From Flagellimonas meridianipacifica (GTDB taxonomy: Bacteria; Bacteroidota; Bacteroidia; Flavobacteriales; Flavobacteriaceae): a stretch of 64,000 bases of DNA. The position numbers were made by a program, and so were the translations under genes. This document shows positions 7,572 through 15,700 of this stretch, in pieces. Position 1 is the first letter of the stretch; each line of letters opens with the position of its first letter. The stretch spans positions 806,001-870,000 of the forward strand of contig NZ_PVYX01000002.1 of the NCBI RefSeq assembly GCF_003001695.1, in the 5' to 3' direction. Below the pieces are notes generated by a model. That model made no database searches, was not told where the DNA came from, and saw nothing but the letters and a program-made list of their open reading frames with translations.

Positions 7572-8711
7572 ATGACCACTGTGTTATTTAACTACTTTTG
7601 GGTTTCGATGTCAGTGAAAACTAAAATGAAAAAGCGAATAATGGGTGAGGGAATCTCGTCCCATGTACTGTTTTGGCTCATTCTACTGTCCAGCTTCACG
7701 CTGATACAATTTTTCAAGGATGGCAACGACCAAAGTCTCTTATTGTTACTGCTGCAAAACCTCAAAAGACTACCTGCCATGCTTCTTGCGGTTTACGGGT
7801 TCAATTATTATCTGGTTCCCTCTTTTTATAGAACCAAAAAGTACATTCTTTTTGCGTTGAGTTCCATAGCGCTTTTTTATTTTGCCAGTGCTTTTGACCG
7901 ACTTGTGAATGTCTACCTATATGAGCCGCTTTTTCGTAAAGGGCTCTTTACACAAGAATCTGTTTTGGAAATTTTTTCAGATGTGGACTCCCTATTCTTT
8001 GGTTATTTGCCTGCATTGCTTATGGCAACCTTTGCGATGACCTTCACGAAAATGGCGTATGAAAGAAATGAAATGGAACGAGAGAAACTTCAGTTACAAA
8101 GCGATAAAAACAAAGCAGAACTGGATGCTTTAAAATCACAAATACACCCGCACTTTCTTTTTAATACCTTAAACAATCTTTATGCCTTAACGGTTCAAAA
8201 ATCGGACAAAGCCCCGAAAATGGTAGGATCACTTTCGGAGATGTTGGACTACATTTTATACAAATGCAACGAGAAATACGTTCCGCTTGAAAACGAGATT
8301 GAATTGATACAAAACTACATCGAGTTGGAAAGAATTCGGTTTGGCGACGACATTGTTTTGGATTGTAGATTCGATTTTGATAGAAGCAAACATCAAGGAT
8401 TGCGGATAGCACCTTTGTTGTTGCTATCAGTTGTGGAAAATGCTTTTAAACATGGGGCAAGTAATCAAGTGAAGCAACCAAAAATTGAGATTCATCTTTA
8501 TCTTAAAGCTGAATTTCTCTACTTTGAAGTCAAGAACACCAAAGAATTGAACAGCGTATCTGACAACACCGGTTTTACCAAGGGAATAGGGGTCGCCAAT
8601 CTAAAGCAGCAATTGGAACGACTTTACCGCGATTACAGCTTTAAAAGTCGAGATATGGGTGATAGTTATGAGGTTAAATTATGTATAAACACCGCTTCGT
8701 CCAATGATTAG
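7572..8711 (+). CDS. LytS/YehU-type sensor histidine kinase
   Basis: Sensor kinase of up to 379 residues. Four membrane helices come first (VLFWLILLSSFTLIQFF; LLAVYGFNYYLVPSFY; YILFALSSIALFYFASAF; YLPALLMATFAMTF). A linker coiled coil and the His_kinase domain follow, with phospho-accepting H194 in QIHPHFLFNTLNNLY and an HATPase end in ENAFKHGAS and GIGVANLKQQLERLY. Alternative starts at 7608 or 7626 would remove a short non-conserved N terminus. It overlaps the LytTR regulator by 8 bp, so they form a two-gene operon. The signal is not evident. Confidence 0.9.
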   Translation: MTTVLFNYFWVSMSVKTKMKKRIMGEGISSHVLFWLILLSSFTLIQFFKDGNDQSLLLLLLQNLKRLPAMLLAVYGFNYYLVPSFYRTKKYILFALSSIALFYFASAFDRLVNVYLYEPLFRKGLFTQESVLEIFSDVDSLFFGYLPALLMATFAMTFTKMAYERNEMEREKLQLQSDKNKAELDALKSQIHPHFLFNTLNNLYALTVQKSDKAPKMVGSLSEMLDYILYKCNEKYVPLENEIELIQNYIELERIRFGDDIVLDCRFDFDRSKHQGLRIAPLLLLSVVENAFKHGASNQVKQPKIEIHLYLKAEFLYFEVKNTKELNSVSDNTGFTKGIGVANLKQQLERLYRDYSFKSRDMGDSYEVKLCINTASSND

Positions 8712-9408
8712 ATGCATTCTTGTTGATGATGAACCGTTGGCCCGTTCTCTATTGGAGGGCCACATTGCCGAAATACCCTATTTAGAGTTGTTGGGTTCTT
8801 TCAAAAATGCATTGGAAGCGAGTGATTTTTTAAACCAGAAGAAGGTCGATGTTGTTTTTTTGGATATTCAAATGCCCAAACTTACCGGTCTGGATTTTCT
8901 GAGTACGTTATCTAACCCTCCCAAGGTTATCTTTACCACGGCTTACCGGGAATACGCTTTGGATAGCTATGAATTTGAAGCGGTCGACTACCTATTGAAA
9001 CCAATTACATTCTCCCGTTTTCTAAAGGCGGTCAATAAATTGGTCCGTGGTACGCAGAATGTTTTACATGCTGAAACGGAAAATCCTAATCCGGATTATA
9101 TGTTTGTTTCAAGCAATAAAAAACAGGTTAAAGTAGTATTTGATAGCATATCACATATCGAGAGCCTCAAAGATTATATACGTATTCATTTGCCTAACGA
9201 ATCCTTAGTGATAAAGGAACAACTTGGTAACATTCTAAAGGATTTGCCCTCTCACTTTATTAGGGTACACCGATCTTATGTGATAAATTCTCAAAAAGTA
9301 ACAGCCTACACCGCACGTGATATTGAAGTAGCATCTCTCGAGATTCCCATTGGTGGAAAGTACAAGGAATACGTCTTCAGCTATTTAAAAAACAATCTAA
9401 ACCAGTAG
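8704..9408 (+). CDS. LytTR family response regulator
   Basis: Response regulator of 234 residues. The receiver domain has acidic residues in ILVDDEP, phospho-acceptor D54 in VVFLDIQMPKLTG, and the T and K signatures in VIFTTAYREYAL and YLLKPI. A C-terminal LytTR DNA-binding domain follows a linker near residue 130 (IESLKDYIRIHLPNESLVIK; HFIRVHRSYVINSQKV). It is translationally coupled to the kinase upstream. Targets are not clear; neighbouring genes carry no obvious repeated LytTR sites. Confidence 0.93.
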   Translation: MIRCILVDDEPLARSLLEGHIAEIPYLELLGSFKNALEASDFLNQKKVDVVFLDIQMPKLTGLDFLSTLSNPPKVIFTTAYREYALDSYEFEAVDYLLKPITFSRFLKAVNKLVRGTQNVLHAETENPNPDYMFVSSNKKQVKVVFDSISHIESLKDYIRIHLPNESLVIKEQLGNILKDLPSHFIRVHRSYVINSQKVTAYTARDIEVASLEIPIGGKYKEYVFSYLKNNLNQ

Positions 9409-9427
9409 GACTTTTAGGTTTTTGCTT

Positions 9428-9886
9428 TTATGTGTTTTGAAGAAATTCGTTCAAACGCTCAAAAACGGAGCCCCATCCGTTGTAGAAGCCCATTTGTTCC
9501 TGTTGTTTACAGTATTCTTCGGTTTCATGCACACAATGAAAGGTAAACTTGGTTTTTTCACCATCCGATTCAAAAATTGAGTGGATTTCTACATTTTCGG
9601 TCATGGGTTTAAAGTTCGCGCTAGAAACAATTTTCTGATGATGTACGATTTCAGAATATACCCCATCCGCGATAAATTCGTTTCCGTCTGGCATTTTCAT
9701 AGCATATTTCCAGCTTCCGCCTACTTCAAAATTATGCTCCAATACTGTGGTTTCCATTCCTTTTGGTCCCCACCAATTGGCGATATGTTCAGGTTGGGTC
9801 CAAGCGGCCCATACGATTTCAAGAGGAGCATCGAAAATTCTTTGTAGGGTCAACGTTCGGTTTTTGGGCAGATTGTCATTGTTCAT
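9428..9886 (-). CDS. SRPBCC (AHSA1-like) domain protein
   Basis: Protein of 152 residues from the ATG at 9886 (MNNDNLPKNR). A longer frame from 9970 would overlap most of the ArsR gene tail, so the shorter start is preferred. The AHSA1/START-like ligand-binding fold shows in RIFDAPLEIVWAAWTQPEHI, NWWGPKGMETT, GGSWKYAMKMPDG and YNGWGSVFERL. Pairs of ArsR repressor plus AHSA1 protein are common, and the small protein is thought to bind hydrophobic ligands. It overlaps the ArsR gene by 11 bp and shares its promoter. Confidence 0.88.
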   Translation of the reverse strand: MNNDNLPKNRTLTLQRIFDAPLEIVWAAWTQPEHIANWWGPKGMETTVLEHNFEVGGSWKYAMKMPDGNEFIADGVYSEIVHHQKIVSSANFKPMTENVEIHSIFESDGEKTKFTFHCVHETEEYCKQQEQMGFYNGWGSVFERLNEFLQNT

Positions 9887-10208
9887 TTTTGTCCGATTTA
9901 TTTTGTAATTGATTAAGGTAATTTTCAAAAGAGTCCAGTTTTTCCTCCCAAAGATTACGATACTGGTCAATCCAAAGAAAAGCCGGAATCAAGGTTTTGG
10001 GATTAATCATGCAGTAACGCTCCCTACCTTTTTGTTCAATGGAAATAATTCCACATTCTTCAAGAATCCTAAGGTGTTTTGAAATGGCGGGTCTACTGAT
10101 ATCAAATTTTTCTGCCACCACATTCACGGTCATTGCCTTTTGTGAAAGGTGTTGAATGATATCTCTTCGAACGGGGTCCGCTATGGCTTGAAAAACGTCT
10201 CTGCGCAT
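9876..10208 (-). CDS. ArsR family transcriptional regulator
   Basis: Regulator of 110 residues with a winged helix-turn-helix: RRDIIQHLSQKAMTVNVVAE, then DISRPAISKHLRILEECGI and a wing in RERYCMINP. No metal-binding ELCVC motif is present, so it belongs to the non-metal group usually paired with AHSA1 proteins. It is the first gene of a two-gene operon and is probably autoregulated through the operator pair at 10216-10257, which flanks its promoter. Confidence 0.9.
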   Translation of the reverse strand: MRRDVFQAIADPVRRDIIQHLSQKAMTVNVVAEKFDISRPAISKHLRILEECGIISIEQKGRERYCMINPKTLIPAFLWIDQYRNLWEEKLDSFENYLNQLQNKSDKNEQ

Positions 10209-10215
10209 TATAAAT

Positions 10216-10257
10216 GTAACTGAATGGTTACAAACATATATGTAATCATTCGGTTAC
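10216..10257. promoter_or_regulatory. Pair of inverted ArsR operator copies
   Basis: GTAACTGAATGGTTACA (10216-10232) and TGTAATCATTCGGTTAC (10241-10257). The second equals the reverse complement of the first at 15 of 17 positions, and each copy is itself a TGTAA/TTACA-type palindrome. They flank the promoter -7 box, so binding would cover both the transcription start and the spacer. Confidence 0.72.
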
Positions 10258-10261
10258 GCAA
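10231..10261 (-). promoter_or_regulatory. Promoter of the ArsR/SRPBCC operon
   Basis: On the minus strand TTG (10261-10259), 20 bases, then TATGTTTG (10238-10231), matching the TAnnTTTG consensus exactly. The -7 box lies between the two operator copies. Confidence 0.7.
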
Positions 10262-10295
10262 ATCTTTAAATGTGAAATTTGAATATATCCTTTTG

Positions 10296-10805
10296 TTATG
10301 CTGCTTCTAAGAGCCCAAATTGTTGAAGATGATGAAAGCAATGTTTGTAATGGCTACGTTCCCATTCCTCTAAATTCAGGGGACCAAAAATAGGATGGTT
10401 CTGTACCTCTTTTGCACTTGGGCGATTGGAATCGTAAAAGAACCCTATCTTTTTCTGAAGACCTTCAATGGCATTTTTTAGGTTTTCAAAGTGCAACTCA
10501 GGCAAGGTATCCCCTAAAATGGGGTTCCTGAAATTTTGTCTTGTTGGAAGGTTGCTCTTCAAGAATCTTTTATAAGCTTCAATTTTATTTTCTGGAGTAG
10601 AGCAGGGCACTTGTATTAGGCCAATAGAAACGTCAAAAGTCCAAATTAGGTGCTCCACCATTTGTTGGGGACTCATTTTGCCCCAATTTGGTTTCGAGTC
10701 TTCACCAAGGTCCGCCAGAATTGCTATGAGTTGATTTACCAAGAATTCTTTCCGTGCAGGGTCATCATTGACTTTAAAAGGCAGGGTCATTTTGGCCATA
10801 GACAC
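10296..10805 (-). CDS. DUF1569-like (DinB superfamily) protein
   Basis: Protein of 169 residues. The helical pattern with metal-ligand-like histidines (WGKMSPQQMVEHLIWTFD near residue 42, and WERSHYKHCFHHLQQFG near the C terminus) matches DUF1569, a DinB-like four-helix family with no firm function. It starts 3 bp after the gnd stop codon on the same strand, so it is probably co-transcribed with gnd. No metabolic link to the pentose phosphate pathway is known to me. Confidence 0.72.
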   Translation of the reverse strand: MSMAKMTLPFKVNDDPARKEFLVNQLIAILADLGEDSKPNWGKMSPQQMVEHLIWTFDVSIGLIQVPCSTPENKIEAYKRFLKSNLPTRQNFRNPILGDTLPELHFENLKNAIEGLQKKIGFFYDSNRPSAKEVQNHPIFGPLNLEEWERSHYKHCFHHLQQFGLLEAA

Positions 10806-10808
10806 ATT

Positions 10809-12218
10809 CTACTTTTCCCACTCCGTATGGAAAATTCCTTCTCGGTCCAGTCTTTCATAGGTGTGTGAGCCGAAATAATCCCGTTGCGCCTGAATCATGT
10901 TCAGAGGAAGTCTGCTACTGGTGTAAGCATCAAAATAGGTCAACGCATTGGACAGCCCTGGAAGTGGTATGCCATTTGTGGCCCCGTAAGCTACTAGTTC
11001 ACGGGTAGCGGCAACAGTTTCTTTTACTTTTTCTGTGAATGAAGGTGACAACAACAAGTTTGGTAAATCGGGTTGCGCTTTAAAAGCATCGGTAATATCT
11101 GCCAATAGAGCCGCTCGGATGATACAACCAGCTCTCCATATTTTAGCGATTTCTCCCAAGTCCAGCTCGTAACCATATTCCTTACTGGCATCTGCGAGTT
11201 GATGCATCCCTTGGGCGTAGGCCATGATAAACGCAAAATACAGCGCTTTTTCTGCTTTGCTGGTCAAAGTGTCTTTTACAACGGATTCCGGAGAGGGTCT
11301 ATCATAAATTTCGTCTGCTTTGATGCGCTCATCCTTAAGAGCTGAAATCTCCCGCATGCTTACGGCAATATCTATTGTTGGGACTGGAATACCCAAATCC
11401 ATCGCATTTTGTGAAGTCCATTTTCCGGTTCCTTTCTGTTTGGCTTTGTCCAAAATCATATCCACCAAATCACCATCTGTCAAATCATCTTTCTGTGTCA
11501 AAATCTCGGAAGTAATCTCGACCAAAAAAGACTGCAACCGCCCCGAATTCCATTCAGCAAAGGTTTTATGTTGTTCCTCGTTGGTAAGCCCTCCGGCTTT
11601 TTTTAGAAGGTCATATATTTCAGAAGTCAGTTGCATCAATCCATACTCGATGCCGTTATGTACCATTTTCACATAATTCCCGGCAGACTTTGGTCCAAGG
11701 TACGTAACACAGGGCTCGCCATTGTATTTTGCGGCAACTGCTTCAAAAATGGGTTTTACGTATTGGTAAGCATCCCTTGAACCACCAGGCATAATACTGG
11801 GTCCTTTCCTTGCACCTTTGGCGCCACCTGAAACTCCAGCTCCAAAAAAATTGATGCCTTTCTCTTTTAAAAAAGCTTCTCTTCTATCCGTATCGGTAAA
11901 AAATGAATTCCCTCCATCAATGATAATATCACCTTCATCCAAGTGTGGCAAAAGAGATTCAATAACAATATCCACAACTTTTCCGGCAGGCACCAAAAGC
12001 ATGATTTTACGAGGTTTGCTCAGGGCGCTCACAAAATTGGAAGCATCAACATCGGCATTGACCTTGTCGGTATCGCCTCCTTCCTCTATCAGGGCATTTA
12101 CTTTTTCCTTATCCAAATCATTGCCGAAGGCAGTAAAACCATTATCGGCTACGTTGAGGATAAAATTTCTACCCATTACTCCTAAGCCCACTAGGCCAAA
12201 ATCGTAAGTATTTGCCAT
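10809..12218 (-). CDS. gnd: 6-phosphogluconate dehydrogenase, decarboxylating
   Basis: Enzyme of 469 residues that converts 6-phosphogluconate to ribulose 5-phosphate, CO2 and NADPH in the cytoplasm. The NADP-binding start is LVGLGVMGRNFILN, the substrate loop is GVSGGAKGARKGPSIMPGG, and the catalytic lysine/histidine/asparagine set lies in YVKMVHNGIEYGLMQ. The length matches the long, E. coli-type family. It is divergent from zwf with 177 bp between them, so the three oxidative pentose phosphate enzymes sit together (zwf and pgl on the other strand). Confidence 0.97.
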   Translation of the reverse strand: MANTYDFGLVGLGVMGRNFILNVADNGFTAFGNDLDKEKVNALIEEGGDTDKVNADVDASNFVSALSKPRKIMLLVPAGKVVDIVIESLLPHLDEGDIIIDGGNSFFTDTDRREAFLKEKGINFFGAGVSGGAKGARKGPSIMPGGSRDAYQYVKPIFEAVAAKYNGEPCVTYLGPKSAGNYVKMVHNGIEYGLMQLTSEIYDLLKKAGGLTNEEQHKTFAEWNSGRLQSFLVEITSEILTQKDDLTDGDLVDMILDKAKQKGTGKWTSQNAMDLGIPVPTIDIAVSMREISALKDERIKADEIYDRPSPESVVKDTLTSKAEKALYFAFIMAYAQGMHQLADASKEYGYELDLGEIAKIWRAGCIIRAALLADITDAFKAQPDLPNLLLSPSFTEKVKETVAATRELVAYGATNGIPLPGLSNALTYFDAYTSSRLPLNMIQAQRDYFGSHTYERLDREGIFHTEWEK

Positions 12219-12395
12219 GCTCTATTTTTTGAGATTGTTATGTTAAGACAACACTAAGTAAATCATTTGTCGATTTATGAACCTAAAATAAACGTTATAT
12301 TCGTCTTGCTCAAAAAAATAATGGGTTGTATTTGCCATACATATTATAACTTGTAGGGAAATAAGACCAACAATCCAACAACTATCAGTACACTT

Positions 12396-13928
12396 ATGAA
12401 AAAGACAGATAACCAAATGCTTGTCATTTTTGGTGCCTCGGGTGATCTCACTGCCAGAAAATTGATACCGGCACTTTTTAACTTGTATGTGGCCAAGCAA
12501 CTTCCAGAAAACTTTATAGTACTAGGTGCAAGTAGAAGCGATATGTCAGATGAAGAATTCAGGAATAGAGTAGTATATGACAGTCCTTACCTGAAATCTA
12601 AAATTGAAGACCTCAAGGAAAACTATCTGAAAGGATTTACCAACATGTTTTTCTATGAAGACTTGGGTAGTGACTATACCGCAGAATATAGTGGATTGGC
12701 TAAGAGGATTGAAGCGCTAAATGCTTCAAAAGGTACTGATAGCAACTACATATTTTATTTTTCTACACCTCCCAGTTTGTATGAGCCCATTGCGAAAAAT
12801 CTGGCGGAAGTAGGTCTTAACAATCAAGAGTTGGGTTGGAAGAGGCTTATTGTTGAAAAACCTTTTGGATACAGTTTGGAAACGGCCAAAAATCTCAACA
12901 AAGGTCTTCAGCAGTATTTTAAGGAATCCCAGATTTATAGAATAGACCACTACTTGGGCAAGGAAACGGTACAGAATTTATTGGTTACCCGCTTTTCGAA
13001 TAGCATTTTTGAACCACTTTGGAATCGCAATTACATCCATCATGTAGAAATCACCAATGCAGAAAGTGTTGGGGTTGAGAAAAGGGGTGGATATTATGAT
13101 AAATCAGGTGCACTCCGGGATATGTTCCAGAACCACTTGATGCAGATTGTTTCCTTAGTAGTCATGGAACCTCCTATCGGTAATGAACCGGAAGAAATAC
13201 GAAATGAAAAAGTGAAGGCATTGAAATCCCTACGGATAATGCGCGATGAGCAGACTTTGTTTGGCAATACCATAAGGGCCCAATACGTTGCCTCAGAAAT
13301 CAATGGAGAATCGGTTAAGGGATATCGTGAGGAAGATGGAGTAAACTCTGATTCCACTACGGAGACCTACGCTGCCATAAAATTTTATGTGGATAATTGG
13401 CGTTGGCACGGGGTACCTTTCTATGTTCGGACTGCTAAAAGAATGCCAACCAAGGTAACGGAGGTAATTATTCACTTTAAAACTCCGCATCATCAAATTT
13501 TTAGTGATTCTGGACTGAACAGTAAGGACAATAAGCTGATTATACGTATTCAACCTGACGAAGGAATTTTGATGAAATTTGGCGTGAAAGTTCCCGGGCA
13601 AGGTTTCAAAGTGGAACGTGCCAACTTGGATTTCTACTATTCCAGTTTGGCGGAAACCTATGTCATGGAAGCCTATGAGAGGCTTCTTCTAGATGCTATG
13701 CAAGGCGATGCAACGCTTTATGCCCGTGCCGATGAGGTCGAAGCGGCTTGGGAGTTTGTAGACCCAATTTTGGACTATTGGAAAAATGGGAAGGATGTGC
13801 GTATGTATGGTTATGCTGCAGGAGTTTGGGGGCCGGAAAATGCCGATGAACTCATAGAGGATTTTGGATATTGGCGGAATCCTGGAGAGAATTTAGCCGA
13901 TGACCCAGGGTATTGTGTGATTTGTTAG
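12396..13928 (+). CDS. zwf: Glucose-6-phosphate 1-dehydrogenase
   Basis: Enzyme of 510 residues that oxidises glucose 6-phosphate to 6-phosphogluconolactone with NADP. The nucleotide-binding motif is IFGASGDLTARKLIPALFNL and the active-site signature is RIDHYLGKETVQNLL. The C-terminal domain includes KRMPTKVTEVIIHFK. It heads the plus-strand pair zwf-pgl, 61 bp before pgl, and diverges from gnd, so one intergenic region may drive the whole oxidative branch. No exact TAnnTTTG box is visible in that gap. Confidence 0.97.
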   Translation: MKKTDNQMLVIFGASGDLTARKLIPALFNLYVAKQLPENFIVLGASRSDMSDEEFRNRVVYDSPYLKSKIEDLKENYLKGFTNMFFYEDLGSDYTAEYSGLAKRIEALNASKGTDSNYIFYFSTPPSLYEPIAKNLAEVGLNNQELGWKRLIVEKPFGYSLETAKNLNKGLQQYFKESQIYRIDHYLGKETVQNLLVTRFSNSIFEPLWNRNYIHHVEITNAESVGVEKRGGYYDKSGALRDMFQNHLMQIVSLVVMEPPIGNEPEEIRNEKVKALKSLRIMRDEQTLFGNTIRAQYVASEINGESVKGYREEDGVNSDSTTETYAAIKFYVDNWRWHGVPFYVRTAKRMPTKVTEVIIHFKTPHHQIFSDSGLNSKDNKLIIRIQPDEGILMKFGVKVPGQGFKVERANLDFYYSSLAETYVMEAYERLLLDAMQGDATLYARADEVEAAWEFVDPILDYWKNGKDVRMYGYAAGVWGPENADELIEDFGYWRNPGENLADDPGYCVIC

Positions 13929-13950
13929 ATTCTGATGTCTAAAATGTGAT

Positions 13951-13974
13951 GTCAGTTCGAGCGCAGTAGAGAAC
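13951..13974. repeat. Dispersed flavobacterial intergenic repeat, fragment
   Basis: GTCAGTTCGAGCGCAGTAGA plus GAAC, lying between zwf and pgl. It resembles the widespread short intergenic GTCAxTTCGAGCGxAGTxGAGAA repeats I recall from Flavobacteriaceae genomes. Only one copy is in the window, so the call rests on memory. Confidence 0.4.
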
Positions 13975-13989
13975 AAATATGACGTATTT

Positions 13990-14700
13990 ATGGAATTAAA
14001 AATATATAAGGACAAGAATGAGGTTGCGACAGCATTTTCGTCTTACTTCGCTGATTTTGTAAAGGACAAAGACCAAGTTCATGTTGCATTGTCCGGAGGA
14101 AGTACACCAAAAATTGTCTTTGATGTTTTGGCCTCAAAGTATGGAGACGAAGTGGATTGGTCCAGTATTCACTTTTACTGGGGAGATGAACGTTGTGTCC
14201 CTCCAGATGATAGCGAGAGCAACTATAAAATGACGGTTGACCATCTGTTTTCAAAAATTCAGATACCTAAAGAAAACATTCACCGAATTTTGGGCGAAAG
14301 TGACCCCAATGGGGAAGCTATGCGCTATGCCAATTTGTTGGAAATCAATCTGGATAGGGTGGAGGGTGTTCCCCAATTTGATTTGGTGATTCTTGGAATG
14401 GGAGATGATGGCCACACCGCTTCAATTTTTCCACATCAAATTGAACTATGGGAAGCCGAAGACCACTGCGTAGTGGCCACCCATCCTGAATCTGGACAGA
14501 AACGAGTTTCCATAAATGGAAAGGTTATCAATACGACAAAGGAAGTGGCCTTTTTGGTCACTGGGCACGGAAAAGCCGAAAAAATCGAGGTAATTACCCA
14601 AAAGAAAGAAGGATTTGAAAAGTATCCAGCTTCACTGGTGAATCCAGCCTCTGGGAATCTTCTTTGGTTTTTGGATAAGGATGCGGCTTCACTAATCTAA
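13990..14700 (+). CDS. pgl: 6-phosphogluconolactonase
   Basis: Enzyme of 236 residues that hydrolyses 6-phosphogluconolactone, the step between Zwf and Gnd. Family motifs are HVALSGGSTPKIVFDVLA, HFYWGDERCVPPDDSESNY and DLVILGMGDDGHTASIFPH. It is 61 bp downstream of zwf and presumably co-transcribed. Its 3' end overlaps the convergent thioesterase gene by 9 bp. Confidence 0.96.
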   Translation: MELKIYKDKNEVATAFSSYFADFVKDKDQVHVALSGGSTPKIVFDVLASKYGDEVDWSSIHFYWGDERCVPPDDSESNYKMTVDHLFSKIQIPKENIHRILGESDPNGEAMRYANLLEINLDRVEGVPQFDLVILGMGDDGHTASIFPHQIELWEAEDHCVVATHPESGQKRVSINGKVINTTKEVAFLVTGHGKAEKIEVITQKKEGFEKYPASLVNPASGNLLWFLDKDAASLI

Positions 14701-15237
14701 GTCCAACTTCACGTTTTCGCCTTCCAAAAATTCCAAATACTGGTTTACCTTAAATGCTTTGGAAGCATATTTAGAGTCTCGGTCGTATGCAGATAGCTTT
14801 CGTTCCTTACTTCTGGCAAAGCGTCGCATACCCTGTTTGTCTTTAACTATTAGACCAGGAACCTCAATATTATTACCATTTTCATCTTTGGCCACCATGG
14901 TAAAATACGAAGAGTTACAATGCTTTACTTCTCCTGTCTGAATATTTTCAGATTCCACGCGAACCCCCACTACCATTGAAGTGCGTCCGGTATAGTTTAT
15001 ACTGGCTTTGAGGGTAACCAATTCGCCCACATCTATGGGATTTAAAAAATCCACACGGTTGACCGAAGCGGTAACACAATAACTTTGGGAATGTCGACTG
15101 GCACAGGCAAAGGCAATCTGGTCCATCAAACTCAAAATATAGCCGCCATGGACCTTACCTCCAAAATTGGAGTGGGCCGGGAGCATAAGTTCGGTAATGG
15201 AAACGCGGGATTCCTTAGCTGTTTTAAACTTCTTCAT
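14692..15237 (-). CDS. Acyl-CoA thioesterase, hotdog fold (YciA/BFIT-like)
   Basis: Protein of 181 residues. The hotdog signature is seen in GKVHGGYILSLMDQIAFACA, SRHSQSYCVTASVNRVDF, and the substrate-tunnel strand LVTLKASINYTGRTSMVVGV. Its role is probably release of CoA from cytosolic acyl-CoA. The gene begins 2 bp after the C-terminal remnant of the gene split by the element. Before insertion it would have been the third gene of an operon with rmuC, so its expression is now cut off from the rmuC promoter. Confidence 0.88.
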   Translation of the reverse strand: MKKFKTAKESRVSITELMLPAHSNFGGKVHGGYILSLMDQIAFACASRHSQSYCVTASVNRVDFLNPIDVGELVTLKASINYTGRTSMVVGVRVESENIQTGEVKHCNSSYFTMVAKDENGNNIEVPGLIVKDKQGMRRFARSKERKLSAYDRDSKYASKAFKVNQYLEFLEGENVKLDLD

Positions 15238-15239
15238 CG

Positions 15240-15488
15240 TTATTTTCTAAAGTGCGGAGATTGCTCCTGAACCACATCGATTATAAAATACTTGGTATCG
15301 CCCAACCAAAAGAAGGTACCGTATCTTTCCTTGTAGGTTACTTTGACGTACTGCCCCTGAAAATCTTTCAACTTTTCGATAACTTCCTGTTCATTGTCCT
15401 GAACCGAAAATTTAAAGATTTGCGCCCCGGAGATACCCTGACTGATTTCACTTATAGGGTTAAAATAAAAATTCTCTGAATTAGTCAT
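15240..15488 (-). pseudogene. C-terminal half of a host gene split by the element
   Basis: An 82-codon open frame. Codons up to about base 15452 (MTNSENFYFNPI) come from the element. From the core onward, EISQGISGAQIFKFSV and YGTFFWLGDTKYFI is host sequence. The host N-terminal half lies 17.6 kb away at 32995-33183. Base 15451 and base 33029 are both second codon positions, so the two halves rejoin in frame into 121 residues with one N-terminal membrane helix. I recall full-length homologues of this small membrane-anchored protein in Flavobacteriaceae; their function is unknown. The fragment may still be translated but has lost its anchor. Confidence 0.9.
15439..15451. other. Left attachment junction of the integrated element
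   Basis: TGACTGATTTCAC, matching TGGCTGATTTCAC at 33017-33029 at 12 of 13 positions. On the coding strand it reads GTGAAATCAG(T/C)CA, encoding (S/G)EISQ in both gene halves. The exact crossover dinucleotide cannot be fixed from one sequence. Confidence 0.85.
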
Positions 15489-15524
15489 ACACTTCTATCA
15501 AAGGTAACATGAAATCATTTGACA

Positions 15525-15671
15525 ATGGAAAATGATATCGAATTAATATATAAGGAGGTTCAGAAGTTACCTCACTCTGAAAGGCGTGACAAAGTGCTAA
15601 TGATGCTTGCAATTTTATATAGTAGTTCGCAAACAAAACCTCAAAACAAATCTACTTCAGTTGAAAACTAA
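15525..15671 (+). CDS. Possible 48-residue small protein
   Basis: A short frame just inside the left junction, starting MENDIELIYKEVQKL and continuing HSERRDKVLMMLAILYSSS. The N-terminal half looks like one amphipathic helix. I recognise no family and see no Shine-Dalgarno sequence. It ends 29 bp before the nuclease-like membrane protein on the same strand, so the two could be co-transcribed. It could also be a chance frame. Confidence 0.35.
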   Translation: MENDIELIYKEVQKLPHSERRDKVLMMLAILYSSSQTKPQNKSTSVEN

Positions 15672-15700
15672 TTGATAGTTTTACTCTTATTCAGGATTAT

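Noticed and set aside
7572-7607. Extended N terminus of the first LytS kinase
   Set aside because: The twelve extra residues show no family pattern and a later ATG (7608 or 7626) fits better. The longer form is kept only because no ribosome-binding signal decides.
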